Shown: piece after piece, positions 1-6,487 of the stretch | Layout of the letters: the number at the start of each line of letters is the position of its first letter | Position numbering within the stretch: position 1 is the stretch's first letter | Origin: Melioribacter sp. | Lineage (GTDB): Bacteria > Bacteroidota > Ignavibacteria > Ignavibacteriales > Melioribacteraceae | Length of the DNA stretch: 41,765 nucleotides | Reading direction: 5' to 3' | NCBI GenBank assembly: GCA_012026935.1 | Contig: VEPI01000084.1 | Coordinates: 1-41,765, forward strand | The notes under the pieces: model-generated | What the model was told of the DNA's origin: nothing | Databases searched by the model: none | Seen by the model: only the letters and a program-made list of their open reading frames with translations | Made by a program: the position numbers and the translations under genes

Positions 1-60
1 AATGCCGGAATTGGTGATGTTTATAGAATACAGTTTTCTGTAAGATATATTTTCAACTAA
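1..60 (+). CDS. C-terminal end of an outer-membrane-like protein (partial)
   Basis: Frame 1 is open from the first base to a TAA at 58-60 and encodes 19 residues ending in VRYIFN. The alternating hydrophobic and polar pattern with aromatic residues near the end resembles the last beta-strand of an outer-membrane barrel or TonB-dependent receptor. A rho-independent terminator follows about 20 bases later, which fits a gene end. The family cannot be assigned from this fragment. Confidence 0.55.
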   Translation, partial: NAGIGDVYRIQFSVRYIFN

Positions 61-79
61 AACTGTAGATTGTTAAGAT

Positions 80-109
80 AAAGGCTGCCTTTAATTGGCA
101 GCCTTTTTT
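80..109 (+). terminator. Rho-independent terminator
   Basis: A perfect 10-bp stem (80-89 with 97-106) has a 7-base loop, and the T run continues to 109. It closes the outer-membrane-like gene ending at 60. The opposite strand has a weaker T run after the stem, so it may also help stop the convergent YajQ gene. Confidence 0.85.
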
Positions 110-144
110 ATTTTAAAGTTTATTGATTATTAAGAAGAGAAAAA

Positions 145-642
145 TTATTTGTAGTTAGTAAACTGAACAGGGAAATCGTAATCCGCTTCTTTAACAAGTT
201 TCATAATTGACTGAAGGTCATCAATTTTAGGAGCTTGTACTCTAATCTGTTCATCTTGAATCTGTGCATTAACTTTCAGTCTGCTTTCCTTAATCATTTT
301 TGTTATCAACTTTGCATTTTCCTTAGAGATTCCGCTTTGCAGATTAATTACTTGTTTTAGTCTTCCGTTTGCTGCGGGCTCCGGATCTGAAAATTTCAAA
401 GCCTTTATAGAAATTCCACGCTTAATAAATTTTGTTTGCAAAATGTCTATAGATTGTTTACGTGAGTAATCATCTTTTGTGTTAAGTGTTATTAATTTTT
501 CTTTTTTATTTAGAATAATTTCCGTGTTGGAGTCTTTTAAATCATAACGCTGTTGAATTTCTTTAGCAGCTTGGTTTAAAGCGTTATCAACTTCTTGGAA
601 ATCAATTTCCGAAACGATATCAAATGAGTGATTTGAAGCCAT
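145..642 (-). CDS. yajQ: YajQ/UPF0234 family nucleotide-binding protein
   Basis: This 165-residue cytoplasmic protein matches the YajQ (DUF520) family in length and in landmarks: an N-terminal SFDIVSEIDFQEVDNA, a central KRGISIKAL, and a C-terminal KLKVNAQIQDEQIRV stretch followed by FPVQFTNYK. YajQ proteins have two similar ferredoxin-like domains. In Xanthomonas a member binds cyclic di-GMP and works with a transcription factor, but the role in most lineages is unsettled. The ATG at 642 gives the family-typical start, and no Shine-Dalgarno sequence is visible upstream. It lies 31 bases downstream of tRNA-Pro on the same strand and could share its transcript. Confidence 0.9.
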   Translation of the reverse strand: MASNHSFDIVSEIDFQEVDNALNQAAKEIQQRYDLKDSNTEIILNKKEKLITLNTKDDYSRKQSIDILQTKFIKRGISIKALKFSDPEPAANGRLKQVINLQSGISKENAKLITKMIKESRLKVNAQIQDEQIRVQAPKIDDLQSIMKLVKEADYDFPVQFTNYK

Positions 643-673
643 AAAAATGATTATATTTAATTGTTTAATTGTG

Positions 674-748
674 TCGGGGTGGGGAGATTCGAACTCCCGA
701 CCTCTTCGTCCCGAACGAAGCGCGCTAACCGGGCTGCGCTACACCCCG
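674..748 (-). tRNA. tRNA-Pro (anticodon CGG)
   Basis: The minus strand folds as a full cloverleaf. The acceptor stem CGGGGTG (742-748) pairs with CACCCCG (675-681) and the discriminator A is at 674. The D arm is GCGC...GCGC, and the anticodon stem CTTCG/CGAAG encloses loop TTCGGGA with anticodon CGG. The T arm is GGGAG-TTCGAAT-CTCCC. The C1-G72 pair and overall sequence are typical of tRNA-Pro reading CCG. The 3' CCA is not encoded. Confidence 0.95.
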
Positions 749-843
749 TATTTAACTGGGCAAAGATAAAAGTTTTATTATAGATATAAAAATCGAAAGC
801 ATTGGTTAGGAAATATTTTCCTTAGTTAAAAGGAGGAAGAAAC

Positions 844-1935
844 ATGAAAAAAATTTCTTTGCTATTGTTTTTTATGATTGTTGTTTCGGATATAAGTAAA
901 GCTCAGCTTGCAAAAGATAGTTGGTCATTTAGTTTTGGGGTTAGATATCCAAGATTTGTTAGCATTAACTTAACAACCCGTGATGTGAACTATGGCGGTT
1001 TTCTTTCTCTTCAAAGAAATTTTTCGGAACATGTTGGATTACGACTTAAAGGCGCCTTCTCCCATATCGAAAGTGAATATTTAAATCCTGTTTCTGTTCT
1101 TACTACAGAGAGTACAAATGCAATAACAGGCGATCTTGATCTGTTATTTTATTTTGTTCCTTGCGAACCGGTATCACCGTATCTTTTTGGTGGTTTTGGA
1201 GGTGTTTATAAAATGCTTAGAAATAAAGCAACGATTGGACTAGAAGATAATACTTTCAATTATGAACTTAATGCAGGCGCTGGTCTTGAATGGGATCTTG
1301 ATACTGATTGGCGATTAGTTACAGAGTTTGGATATCACATAACAAACAATTCTGAATTTGATGGAGCCCCGGGTGTCGGTGAAATTAACGGTCGGGATAC
1401 TTATATGAGTATTGATCTTGGTCTTCTTTATTTTATTGATAAGGGTGAAACTTCTAGATTATGCCAACTTTATTTTGGGATATCACAAGAATATAAAGAT
1501 ATGACGGATTATGACAGAATTGAAGAGATGATTAAAAAACATATTCCAAGAGAAGTTACAAAAGAAGTTGTTGTAGAAAGACCTCCAACTTCTGTATCAG
1601 AAAAATGGGTTTTAGTTGGAGTTAACTTTGATTTCAACAGATCTAAATTTACACCTGAATCATATCCTATTCTTTATGATGCGGCAAAGACTTTGTTAAA
1701 GAATCCAGATCTGAAAGCTGAGATACAGGGGTTTACGGATAATATCGGTGCTGAAGGTTACAATAAAAAACTTTCGCAAAAGAGAGCAGATATTGTAAAA
1801 AATTATTTAATCTCAAAAGGTATTTCTGCAAACAGACTTAATGCTGTTGGTTATGGAGAAGTTAATCCGGTTGCTGATAATAAAACCTCCGACGGAAGAG
1901 CAATGAACAGGCGTATCGAATTTAAGGTGCAATGA
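844..1935 (+). CDS. OmpA-family outer membrane protein
   Basis: This 363-residue protein has a signal peptide (residues 1-20, ending SKA before Q21). An N-terminal part of about 200 residues is rich in aromatic, alternating strands and contains PVSPYLFGGFGGVY, as in an 8-stranded outer-membrane barrel. The C-terminal OmpA-like domain (about 255-363) carries NFDFNRSKFTPES, an IQGFTDNIGAEGYNKKLSQ core and the NRRIEF end, motifs that bind diaminopimelate-type peptidoglycan. It probably tethers the outer membrane to the wall. A strong AAAAGGAGGA ribosome binding site sits just before the ATG, and a terminator follows directly, so it looks monocistronic. Confidence 0.9.
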   Translation: MKKISLLLFFMIVVSDISKAQLAKDSWSFSFGVRYPRFVSINLTTRDVNYGGFLSLQRNFSEHVGLRLKGAFSHIESEYLNPVSVLTTESTNAITGDLDLLFYFVPCEPVSPYLFGGFGGVYKMLRNKATIGLEDNTFNYELNAGAGLEWDLDTDWRLVTEFGYHITNNSEFDGAPGVGEINGRDTYMSIDLGLLYFIDKGETSRLCQLYFGISQEYKDMTDYDRIEEMIKKHIPREVTKEVVVERPPTSVSEKWVLVGVNFDFNRSKFTPESYPILYDAAKTLLKNPDLKAEIQGFTDNIGAEGYNKKLSQKRADIVKNYLISKGISANRLNAVGYGEVNPVADNKTSDGRAMNRRIEFKVQ

Positions 1936-1943
1936 TTTTAATT

Positions 1944-1979
1944 AAAAAGTCATCTCAATGAGCCGGATGACTTTTTTTT
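1944..1979 (+). terminator. Rho-independent terminator after the OmpA-like gene
   Basis: The arms AAAAAGTCATC (1944-1954) and GATGACTTTTT (1966-1976) pair perfectly around an 11-base loop, and the T run reaches 1979. It isolates the OmpA-like gene from the pyrimidine operon. Confidence 0.9.
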
Positions 1980-1988
1980 CTACATATA

Positions 1989-2020
1989 TTTTGTAATAAC
2001 AAAAAATTAATCTAATTTTA
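1989..2020 (+). promoter_or_regulatory. Possible Bacteroidota-type promoter for the pyr operon
   Basis: TTTTG at 1989-1993 is followed after 19 bases by TAATTTTA at 2013-2020. This resembles the Bacteroidota promoter pattern (TTTG, about 19 bases, TAnnTTTG), with the last base off consensus. Transcription would then start just upstream of the PyrR-type hairpin. In AT-rich DNA such matches arise by chance, so this is tentative. Confidence 0.35.
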
Positions 2021-2040
2021 CTCAAGAAATTTTCCTTTAA

Positions 2041-2072
2041 CTTTATCCGGAGAGATAGGCAAGGGATGAAAG
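2041..2072 (+). promoter_or_regulatory. PyrR-binding-type RNA hairpin in the pyrR leader
   Basis: CTTTATCC (2041-2048) pairs with GGATGAAAG (2064-2072) with one bulged G. The enclosed loop holds GGAGAGATAGGCAAG. This closely follows the PyrR-binding consensus ARUCCNGNGAGGYU and the GGCAAGG continuation seen in pyr attenuators. It lies about 30 bases before a terminator that abuts pyrR, so PyrR bound to UMP probably represses its own operon through this site. The match and position are seen; the regulation is inferred. Confidence 0.7.
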
Positions 2073-2103
2073 ATAGAATTAAAATAAAAAACAAAAATGG
2101 AGA

Positions 2104-2138
2104 CCTCGACGACTGAAAAGTCAACGAGGATTTTTTTT
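2104..2138 (+). terminator. Attenuator terminator abutting the pyrR start codon
   Basis: CCTCG (2104-2108) pairs with CGAGG (2125-2129), and inside it GACT (2111-2114) pairs with AGTC (2119-2122) around a short A-rich loop. Eight T residues follow (2131-2138). The pyrR ATG begins two bases after the T run. The 3' arm contains GAGGA (2126-2130), the only plausible Shine-Dalgarno sequence for pyrR. The hairpin could therefore both end transcription and hide the ribosome binding site. Confidence 0.75.
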
Positions 2139-2140
2139 AT

Positions 2141-2689
2141 ATGGACATAAAAGCAAAAATAATTGATGAAGAAGGACTTAACCGGACACTCACCCGACTT
2201 GCGCACGAAATTTTAGAAAAAAATAAAGGATCAAAAAATCTTGTGCTGATAGGGATGAGGACTCGTGGTGAATTTATAGCTGAACGAATCAAACAAAAGA
2301 TTAAAGAGATTGATAAATCAGAACCGAGTTATGGTGTTCTTGATGTTACTCTTTATCGCGATGATTTCCGTACAAGGTTAAAACAACCGGAAATTTCCGT
2401 CACCAATATAACTTTTGATGTTAATGATCGTGATGTAATTCTGATTGACGATGTTCTTTACACCGGAAGAACAGTACGTGCTGCACTTGATGCACTAATG
2501 GATCTTGGCAGACCAAACACAATTCAACTTTGCGTTTTGGTAGATCGCGGCCATCGTGAATTACCAATCCGTGCGGATTTTGTCGGAAAGAATATTCCAA
2601 CATCAATTAATGAGGAAGTACGTGTTCGAATTAGAGAAACCGATGGTGAAGACGGTGTTTTTTTAGTGAACGTTCCAAGTAAAATTTAG
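2141..2689 (+). CDS. pyrR: PyrR bifunctional regulator/uracil phosphoribosyltransferase
   Basis: This 182-residue protein follows Bacillus PyrR almost end to end: an LTRLAHEILEKNKG opening, a TLYRDD segment, the PRPP-binding loop VILIDDVLYTGRT (about residues 99-111), and VDRGHRELPIRADFVGKNIPTS near the C-terminus. PyrR binds UMP and pyr leader RNA to promote termination; many members also convert uracil and PRPP to UMP. It is the first gene of pyrR-pyrB-pyrC, 10 bases before pyrB, with its own probable RNA target upstream. The start at 2141 gives the standard N-terminus. Confidence 0.95.
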   Translation: MDIKAKIIDEEGLNRTLTRLAHEILEKNKGSKNLVLIGMRTRGEFIAERIKQKIKEIDKSEPSYGVLDVTLYRDDFRTRLKQPEISVTNITFDVNDRDVILIDDVLYTGRTVRAALDALMDLGRPNTIQLCVLVDRGHRELPIRADFVGKNIPTSINEEVRVRIRETDGEDGVFLVNVPSKI

Positions 2690-2699
2690 AGAGAAAATT

Positions 2700-3620
2700 A
2701 TGTCATTATCAAACAGACATTTATTAGGCCTTAACGGTGTACCCAAAGAAGATATTCAATTGATTCTTGATACCGCAACTACATTTCGAGAAGTTCTTGA
2801 ACGACCAATCAAGAAGGTACCGACTCTTCAAGGAAAAACAATTGTAAATCTATTTTATGAAGATTCTACACGTACAAGAATATCTTTCGAGCTGGCACAG
2901 AAACGTCTTTCAGCGGACACAATAAATTTTTCGACTTCAACAAGCAGTGTAAAAAAAGGTGAAACTTTTAAAGATACTGTCCGCAACATAGAAGCTATGA
3001 AAGTAGATATGATAGTTGTTCGTCATAAATCAGCAGGAGTACCGCAGTATCTAACAAGAATTTCAAAAGCAAATATTATTAATGCCGGCGACGGTCTTCA
3101 TGAACATCCAACCCAAGGATTGCTTGATATGTATTCAATAAAGGAACGTCTTGGAAGACTAGAAGGATTAAAAGTCTGCATTGTTGGAGATATAGCCCAT
3201 AGCCGTGTAGCGCTTTCAAATATATTTGGTTTGAGATCAATGGGAGCTGTCGTGTCGGTTTGCGGACCAACTACTATGATTCCGTTTGGGATTGAATCTT
3301 TGGGCGTTAAAATATTTACAAACATAGATGAAGCCATAGCAAAGAATGATGTTCTTAATGTTTTGAGAATTCAGTTGGAAAGGAATGCCGGAACAAGAAT
3401 TCCTTCCTTAAGAGAATATCATAAATATTTTGGAATTACATGCGAGAGGATTGAAAAATTAAATAAAGAAATTGTAATACTTCATCCCGGACCAATTAAT
3501 AGAGGCGTTGAACTTTCATCTGAAGTTGCTGATGGTCCTTATCAAGTTATTCTCGATCAAGTTACTAATGGTGTTGCTGTCCGAATGGCGGTTCTATATT
3601 TACTCGGTACAATGCATTAA
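2700..3620 (+). CDS. pyrB: Aspartate carbamoyltransferase catalytic subunit
   Basis: This cytoplasmic enzyme condenses carbamoyl phosphate with aspartate, the first committed step of pyrimidine synthesis. At 306 residues it has the family's usual length. The carbamoyl-phosphate loop STRTR is at about residues 56-60. HEHPTQ follows in the middle, then a VGDIAHSRVA segment of the aspartate domain, and LHPGPINRGVE near the C-terminus. No regulatory pyrI gene is nearby, which fits operons controlled through PyrR instead. It lies 10 bases after pyrR and 15 before pyrC. Confidence 0.96.
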   Translation: MSLSNRHLLGLNGVPKEDIQLILDTATTFREVLERPIKKVPTLQGKTIVNLFYEDSTRTRISFELAQKRLSADTINFSTSTSSVKKGETFKDTVRNIEAMKVDMIVVRHKSAGVPQYLTRISKANIINAGDGLHEHPTQGLLDMYSIKERLGRLEGLKVCIVGDIAHSRVALSNIFGLRSMGAVVSVCGPTTMIPFGIESLGVKIFTNIDEAIAKNDVLNVLRIQLERNAGTRIPSLREYHKYFGITCERIEKLNKEIVILHPGPINRGVELSSEVADGPYQVILDQVTNGVAVRMAVLYLLGTMH

Positions 3621-3635
3621 GATAAAAGGTGAGAA

Positions 3636-4925
3636 ATGAAAATTATACTTAAACAAGTTTTAATCTTAAATCCGGAACAAAAGTTAAATCAAAAAAGTGA
3701 TTTACTGATTAACGATGGAATTATTGAAAAGATTGACGGACTGAATGAAACCGATTTCAAATCATCGAAAGTTTTTGATTTTGATAATAAGGTATGTTCA
3801 CCGGGATTCTTTGATATGCATGTTCACCTAAGAGAACCCGGCAGAGAAGATGAAGAGACTGTTGAAACCGGAAGTAACGCCGCCGCTTCCGGAGGATTTA
3901 CCGGAATAGCCTGTATGCCAAATACCGATCCAAGTATTGACTCTGCAGAAATTATACGCTTTATCAAAGAGAAGGCTAAAGATCACTTAGTTGATGTTTT
4001 TCCTGTCGCGGCAGCAACACTTGCGCGAAAGGGTGAAGCATTATCACCGATGTATGAATTATTTGAAGCTGGTGCGGTTGCATTTTCAGATGATGGTGTT
4101 GCTATTAAGAACGCAGGAGTTTTAAGAAATTCTCTTGAATACTCTTTGAATTTTGGAACACCAATCATTGAACATTGTGAAGATGAATCAATGGCAGACG
4201 GTGTAATGAATGAGGACTTGATTTCTACAACATTAGGATTACCAGGTATACCGAAAGTTGCAGAAGATCTTGTAGTAATGAGAGATATAATGCTCGCGGA
4301 ATTTACAGGAGGTAAAGTTCATATTGCTCATATCAGTTCAAAAAAATCTGTCGAGTTGGTTCGACAAGCAAAGAAAAATAACATTAATGTTACCGCTGAA
4401 GTAACACCGCACCATTTTACATTGACTGATGATCTTCTTAAATCTTATGATACAAATTATAAAATGAATCCTCCATTACGAACTCGGGCGGATATAGAGG
4501 CAATGATTGAAGGATTGAAAGATGGAACAATTGATTGTATTGCAAGTGATCATGCACCGCATGCAATTGAAGAAAAAGAAATGGAATTTATATTTGCACC
4601 TAATGGCATAATAGGACTTGAGACTGAGCTAAGTTTAGTTATGAGTGAGTTGGTTCATAAAAAACATTTAACGGTTTCTCAGGTAATTGAGAAGATGGCA
4701 ATTAATCCCAGAAAGATTTTAAATATTCCAATTCCTCAAATAAAAATAGGTGAGGTTGCCAATTTTACAATTTTTGATCCGGATTTAATCTGGACAGTTG
4801 ACGTCAATAAATTTAAATCCAAGGCAAAAAACTCACCATTTGATAAACGTCTTATGACTGGTAAATCTATTGCTGTGGTAAACAAAGGTAAAATGTTCTT
4901 CGAAGATCAATTTACTGCAATATAA
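3636..4925 (+). CDS. pyrC: Dihydroorotase
   Basis: This 429-residue zinc amidohydrolase of the longer, Bacillus/Thermus-like class closes carbamoyl aspartate to dihydroorotate. The metal-binding HVH is at residues 62-64 in FFDMHVHLREPG. Further landmarks are an EHCEDES segment, HIAHISSKKS, TPHHF, and the catalytic aspartate in ASDHAPH, all in family order. It is the last gene of the pyrR-pyrB-pyrC operon, and GGTGAG lies just ahead of the ATG. I see no strong terminator in the 190 bases that follow. Confidence 0.95.
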   Translation: MKIILKQVLILNPEQKLNQKSDLLINDGIIEKIDGLNETDFKSSKVFDFDNKVCSPGFFDMHVHLREPGREDEETVETGSNAAASGGFTGIACMPNTDPSIDSAEIIRFIKEKAKDHLVDVFPVAAATLARKGEALSPMYELFEAGAVAFSDDGVAIKNAGVLRNSLEYSLNFGTPIIEHCEDESMADGVMNEDLISTTLGLPGIPKVAEDLVVMRDIMLAEFTGGKVHIAHISSKKSVELVRQAKKNNINVTAEVTPHHFTLTDDLLKSYDTNYKMNPPLRTRADIEAMIEGLKDGTIDCIASDHAPHAIEEKEMEFIFAPNGIIGLETELSLVMSELVHKKHLTVSQVIEKMAINPRKILNIPIPQIKIGEVANFTIFDPDLIWTVDVNKFKSKAKNSPFDKRLMTGKSIAVVNKGKMFFEDQFTAI

Positions 4926-5068
4926 AAATTCATAAAAATTGTTCAGAGCTGTTCAATCGAGAATACAATTCTGATTTTCTAATTACTTCATTCTACTTCA
5001 GCTGTTTAACTTACCTCAAAATCGAACTGAAAAAGCAAATTCTACGTCTTAATGATTAGAAAAAATAG

Positions 5069-5085
5069 TTGGCATTATGATTGCA
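5069..5085 (+). promoter_or_regulatory. Candidate sigma-54 promoter
   Basis: TTGGCA (5069-5074), six bases, then TTGCA (5081-5085) has the exact -24/-12 spacing of RpoN promoters (TTGGCACGnnnnTTGCW). Only the two bases after TTGGCA differ from consensus. Transcription would start near 5096, leaving a leader of about 20 bases with GGAGGA (5107-5112) before the ATG at 5117. A competing reading is a sigma-70 promoter using TTGGCA and TATAAT (5090-5095), but its 15-base spacer is short. Confidence 0.5.
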
Positions 5086-5116
5086 CTATTATAATCAGAA
5101 ATTTACGGAGGATACT

Positions 5117-5947
5117 ATGAAAACTTTAAAATTATTTTTTAGCGGAATGTTTCTAATTACCATCTTGTTAATTACCGGATGCGATCATTTACATAATTTT
5201 GATAATATTCCGCCAACTGCTCCAAGAAATATATCAACTGTAACCGGCGATAATAGAGTTGATCTTTATTGGGATAATAATCCAGAGAGAGATGTAGCAG
5301 GTTACAATGTTTATTACAGTTATTCTTATAATGGAAAATATACTTTAATAGGCAGCACACAGAGCACTCATTATATTGATGATGGAGCCAAGAACGGAAC
5401 AACATATTATTACGCAGTAAGTGCATATGATTACGACGGCAACGAAAGCGATCTCAGCGAAGATGTTATTTACGATACCCCGCGTCCCGAAGGATTTAAT
5501 CAGGCAATTTTCGATTATAATAAGTCTCCGAATAATGCCGGTTATGATTTTAGTAAATATCTTGTTTTGTCTTACAATGCTACTGATGCAGATATGTTTT
5601 TCGAAAATTATAACGGTACATTTTACCTAAATGTTTGGGATGATTCTGATCTTCAAGATATGGGGCAAACTCAAGATATATGGGATATCAGTTACGCACC
5701 AAGCGGTGGATGGATTCCGGTTAAACAAGGCGAAAATGTAAAATATACTGAAGCAATTGCCGGTCATACTTATGTAATATGGACATGGGATAATCACTTT
5801 GCCAAAGTTAGAATTAAGAACATTACTAATGAAAGAATGGTTTTTGATTGGGCATATCAATTAATCGAAGGTAATAAAGAATTAAAAAGAGGAAATCTGC
5901 AGTCAAGTAGAAATCCAGTACCGGAAAAAGTTGAAAGAAAATATTAA
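5117..5947 (+). CDS. Lipoprotein with fibronectin type III domain
   Basis: I placed the start at 5117, after GGAGGA, because this gives a clean lipoprotein signal: MKTLKL, a hydrophobic stretch, and a lipobox ending ITGC at residues 18-21. An in-frame ATG at 5081 would put 12 polar residues ahead of it and falls inside the promoter. Residues about 31-130 form a fibronectin III domain (APRNISTVTGDNRVDLYWD, VAGYNVYYS, TTYYYAVSAYD). The remaining 145 residues, rich in Trp, Asp and Tyr, match no family I know. It is predicted to be anchored on the periplasmic or outer surface. A terminator follows, so it appears monocistronic. Function unknown. Confidence 0.8.
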   Translation: MKTLKLFFSGMFLITILLITGCDHLHNFDNIPPTAPRNISTVTGDNRVDLYWDNNPERDVAGYNVYYSYSYNGKYTLIGSTQSTHYIDDGAKNGTTYYYAVSAYDYDGNESDLSEDVIYDTPRPEGFNQAIFDYNKSPNNAGYDFSKYLVLSYNATDADMFFENYNGTFYLNVWDDSDLQDMGQTQDIWDISYAPSGGWIPVKQGENVKYTEAIAGHTYVIWTWDNHFAKVRIKNITNERMVFDWAYQLIEGNKELKRGNLQSSRNPVPEKVERKY

Positions 5948-5973
5948 CCCCGATGCATTCCTTCTCCTTGTTG

Positions 5974-6003
5974 AAAAAGCATACCTTAATGGTATGCTTT
6001 TTT
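5974..6003 (+). terminator. Rho-independent terminator after the FN3 lipoprotein
   Basis: The arms AAAAAGCATACC (5974-5985) and GGTATGCTTTTT (5991-6002) pair perfectly around a 5-base loop, and the T run extends to 6003. It separates the lipoprotein from the DUF4783 operon and argues against starting the next gene upstream of it. Confidence 0.92.
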
Positions 6004-6042
6004 ATTTCTTTTAATTATTTTGGTGTAAGATTAGTGAAGAAA

Positions 6043-6486
6043 ATGAAACTAAATAATAAAAATAGAATTATGCTTTTGATAGGCTGTTTGCTGATAATTC
6101 TTAATTTTAATTCGGTGGTAATTAAAGCACAAGGTTCATCCGGAAAAGATGCTTTAAAAGTTTTTTTACGAATTGAAGAAGGCATGGCAGATGCATCGGT
6201 TAACAAATTCTCAAAATATTTTTGCAATAAAAATTATCTTAGTCTGTCAAATGGAGTATCGGGTTATTATAGTTCTAATCAATCTTACTATGTAATCAAA
6301 GATTTTCTAAGTATTTACCAACCAATATCTTTTAAACTGACCAATACTGTTACTGAAACTACAACTCCGTTTGCGTCCGGAATATTAAAATATAATTCGA
6401 AGGGAGTAAGAGGTATCTCAGTAGTTTTTATTTCACTGCATTTCATTGATGGTGCGTGGAAAATTTCTCAGATAACGATTAATTAG
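6043..6486 (+). CDS. Secreted DUF4783-like (NTF2-fold-like) protein
   Basis: This 147-residue protein has a signal peptide ending near VVIKAQ. The frame is open back to 5953, but the terminator at 5974-6003 lies in that stretch, so ATG 6043 is chosen; GTG 6034 is a possible alternative. The mature part (FLRIEEGMADASVNKFSKYF, a variable centre, then GAWKISQITI) resembles the DUF4783 family of Bacteroidota, small secreted proteins with an NTF2/Lumazine-binding-like pattern and no known function. Its stop is one base before the histidine kinase start, so the two are probably co-translated and may act together at the cell surface. Confidence 0.75.
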   Translation: MKLNNKNRIMLLIGCLLIILNFNSVVIKAQGSSGKDALKVFLRIEEGMADASVNKFSKYFCNKNYLSLSNGVSGYYSSNQSYYVIKDFLSIYQPISFKLTNTVTETTTPFASGILKYNSKGVRGISVVFISLHFIDGAWKISQITIN

Positions 6487-6487
6487 A

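Noticed and set aside
5081-5116. In-frame ATG 12 codons upstream of the FN3 lipoprotein
   Set aside because: It adds polar residues ahead of the lipoprotein signal and lies in the promoter; GGAGGA directs ATG 5117.
5953-6042. Longer start for the DUF4783-like gene
   Set aside because: This stretch contains the terminator 5974-6003, and the signal peptide begins properly at 6043.
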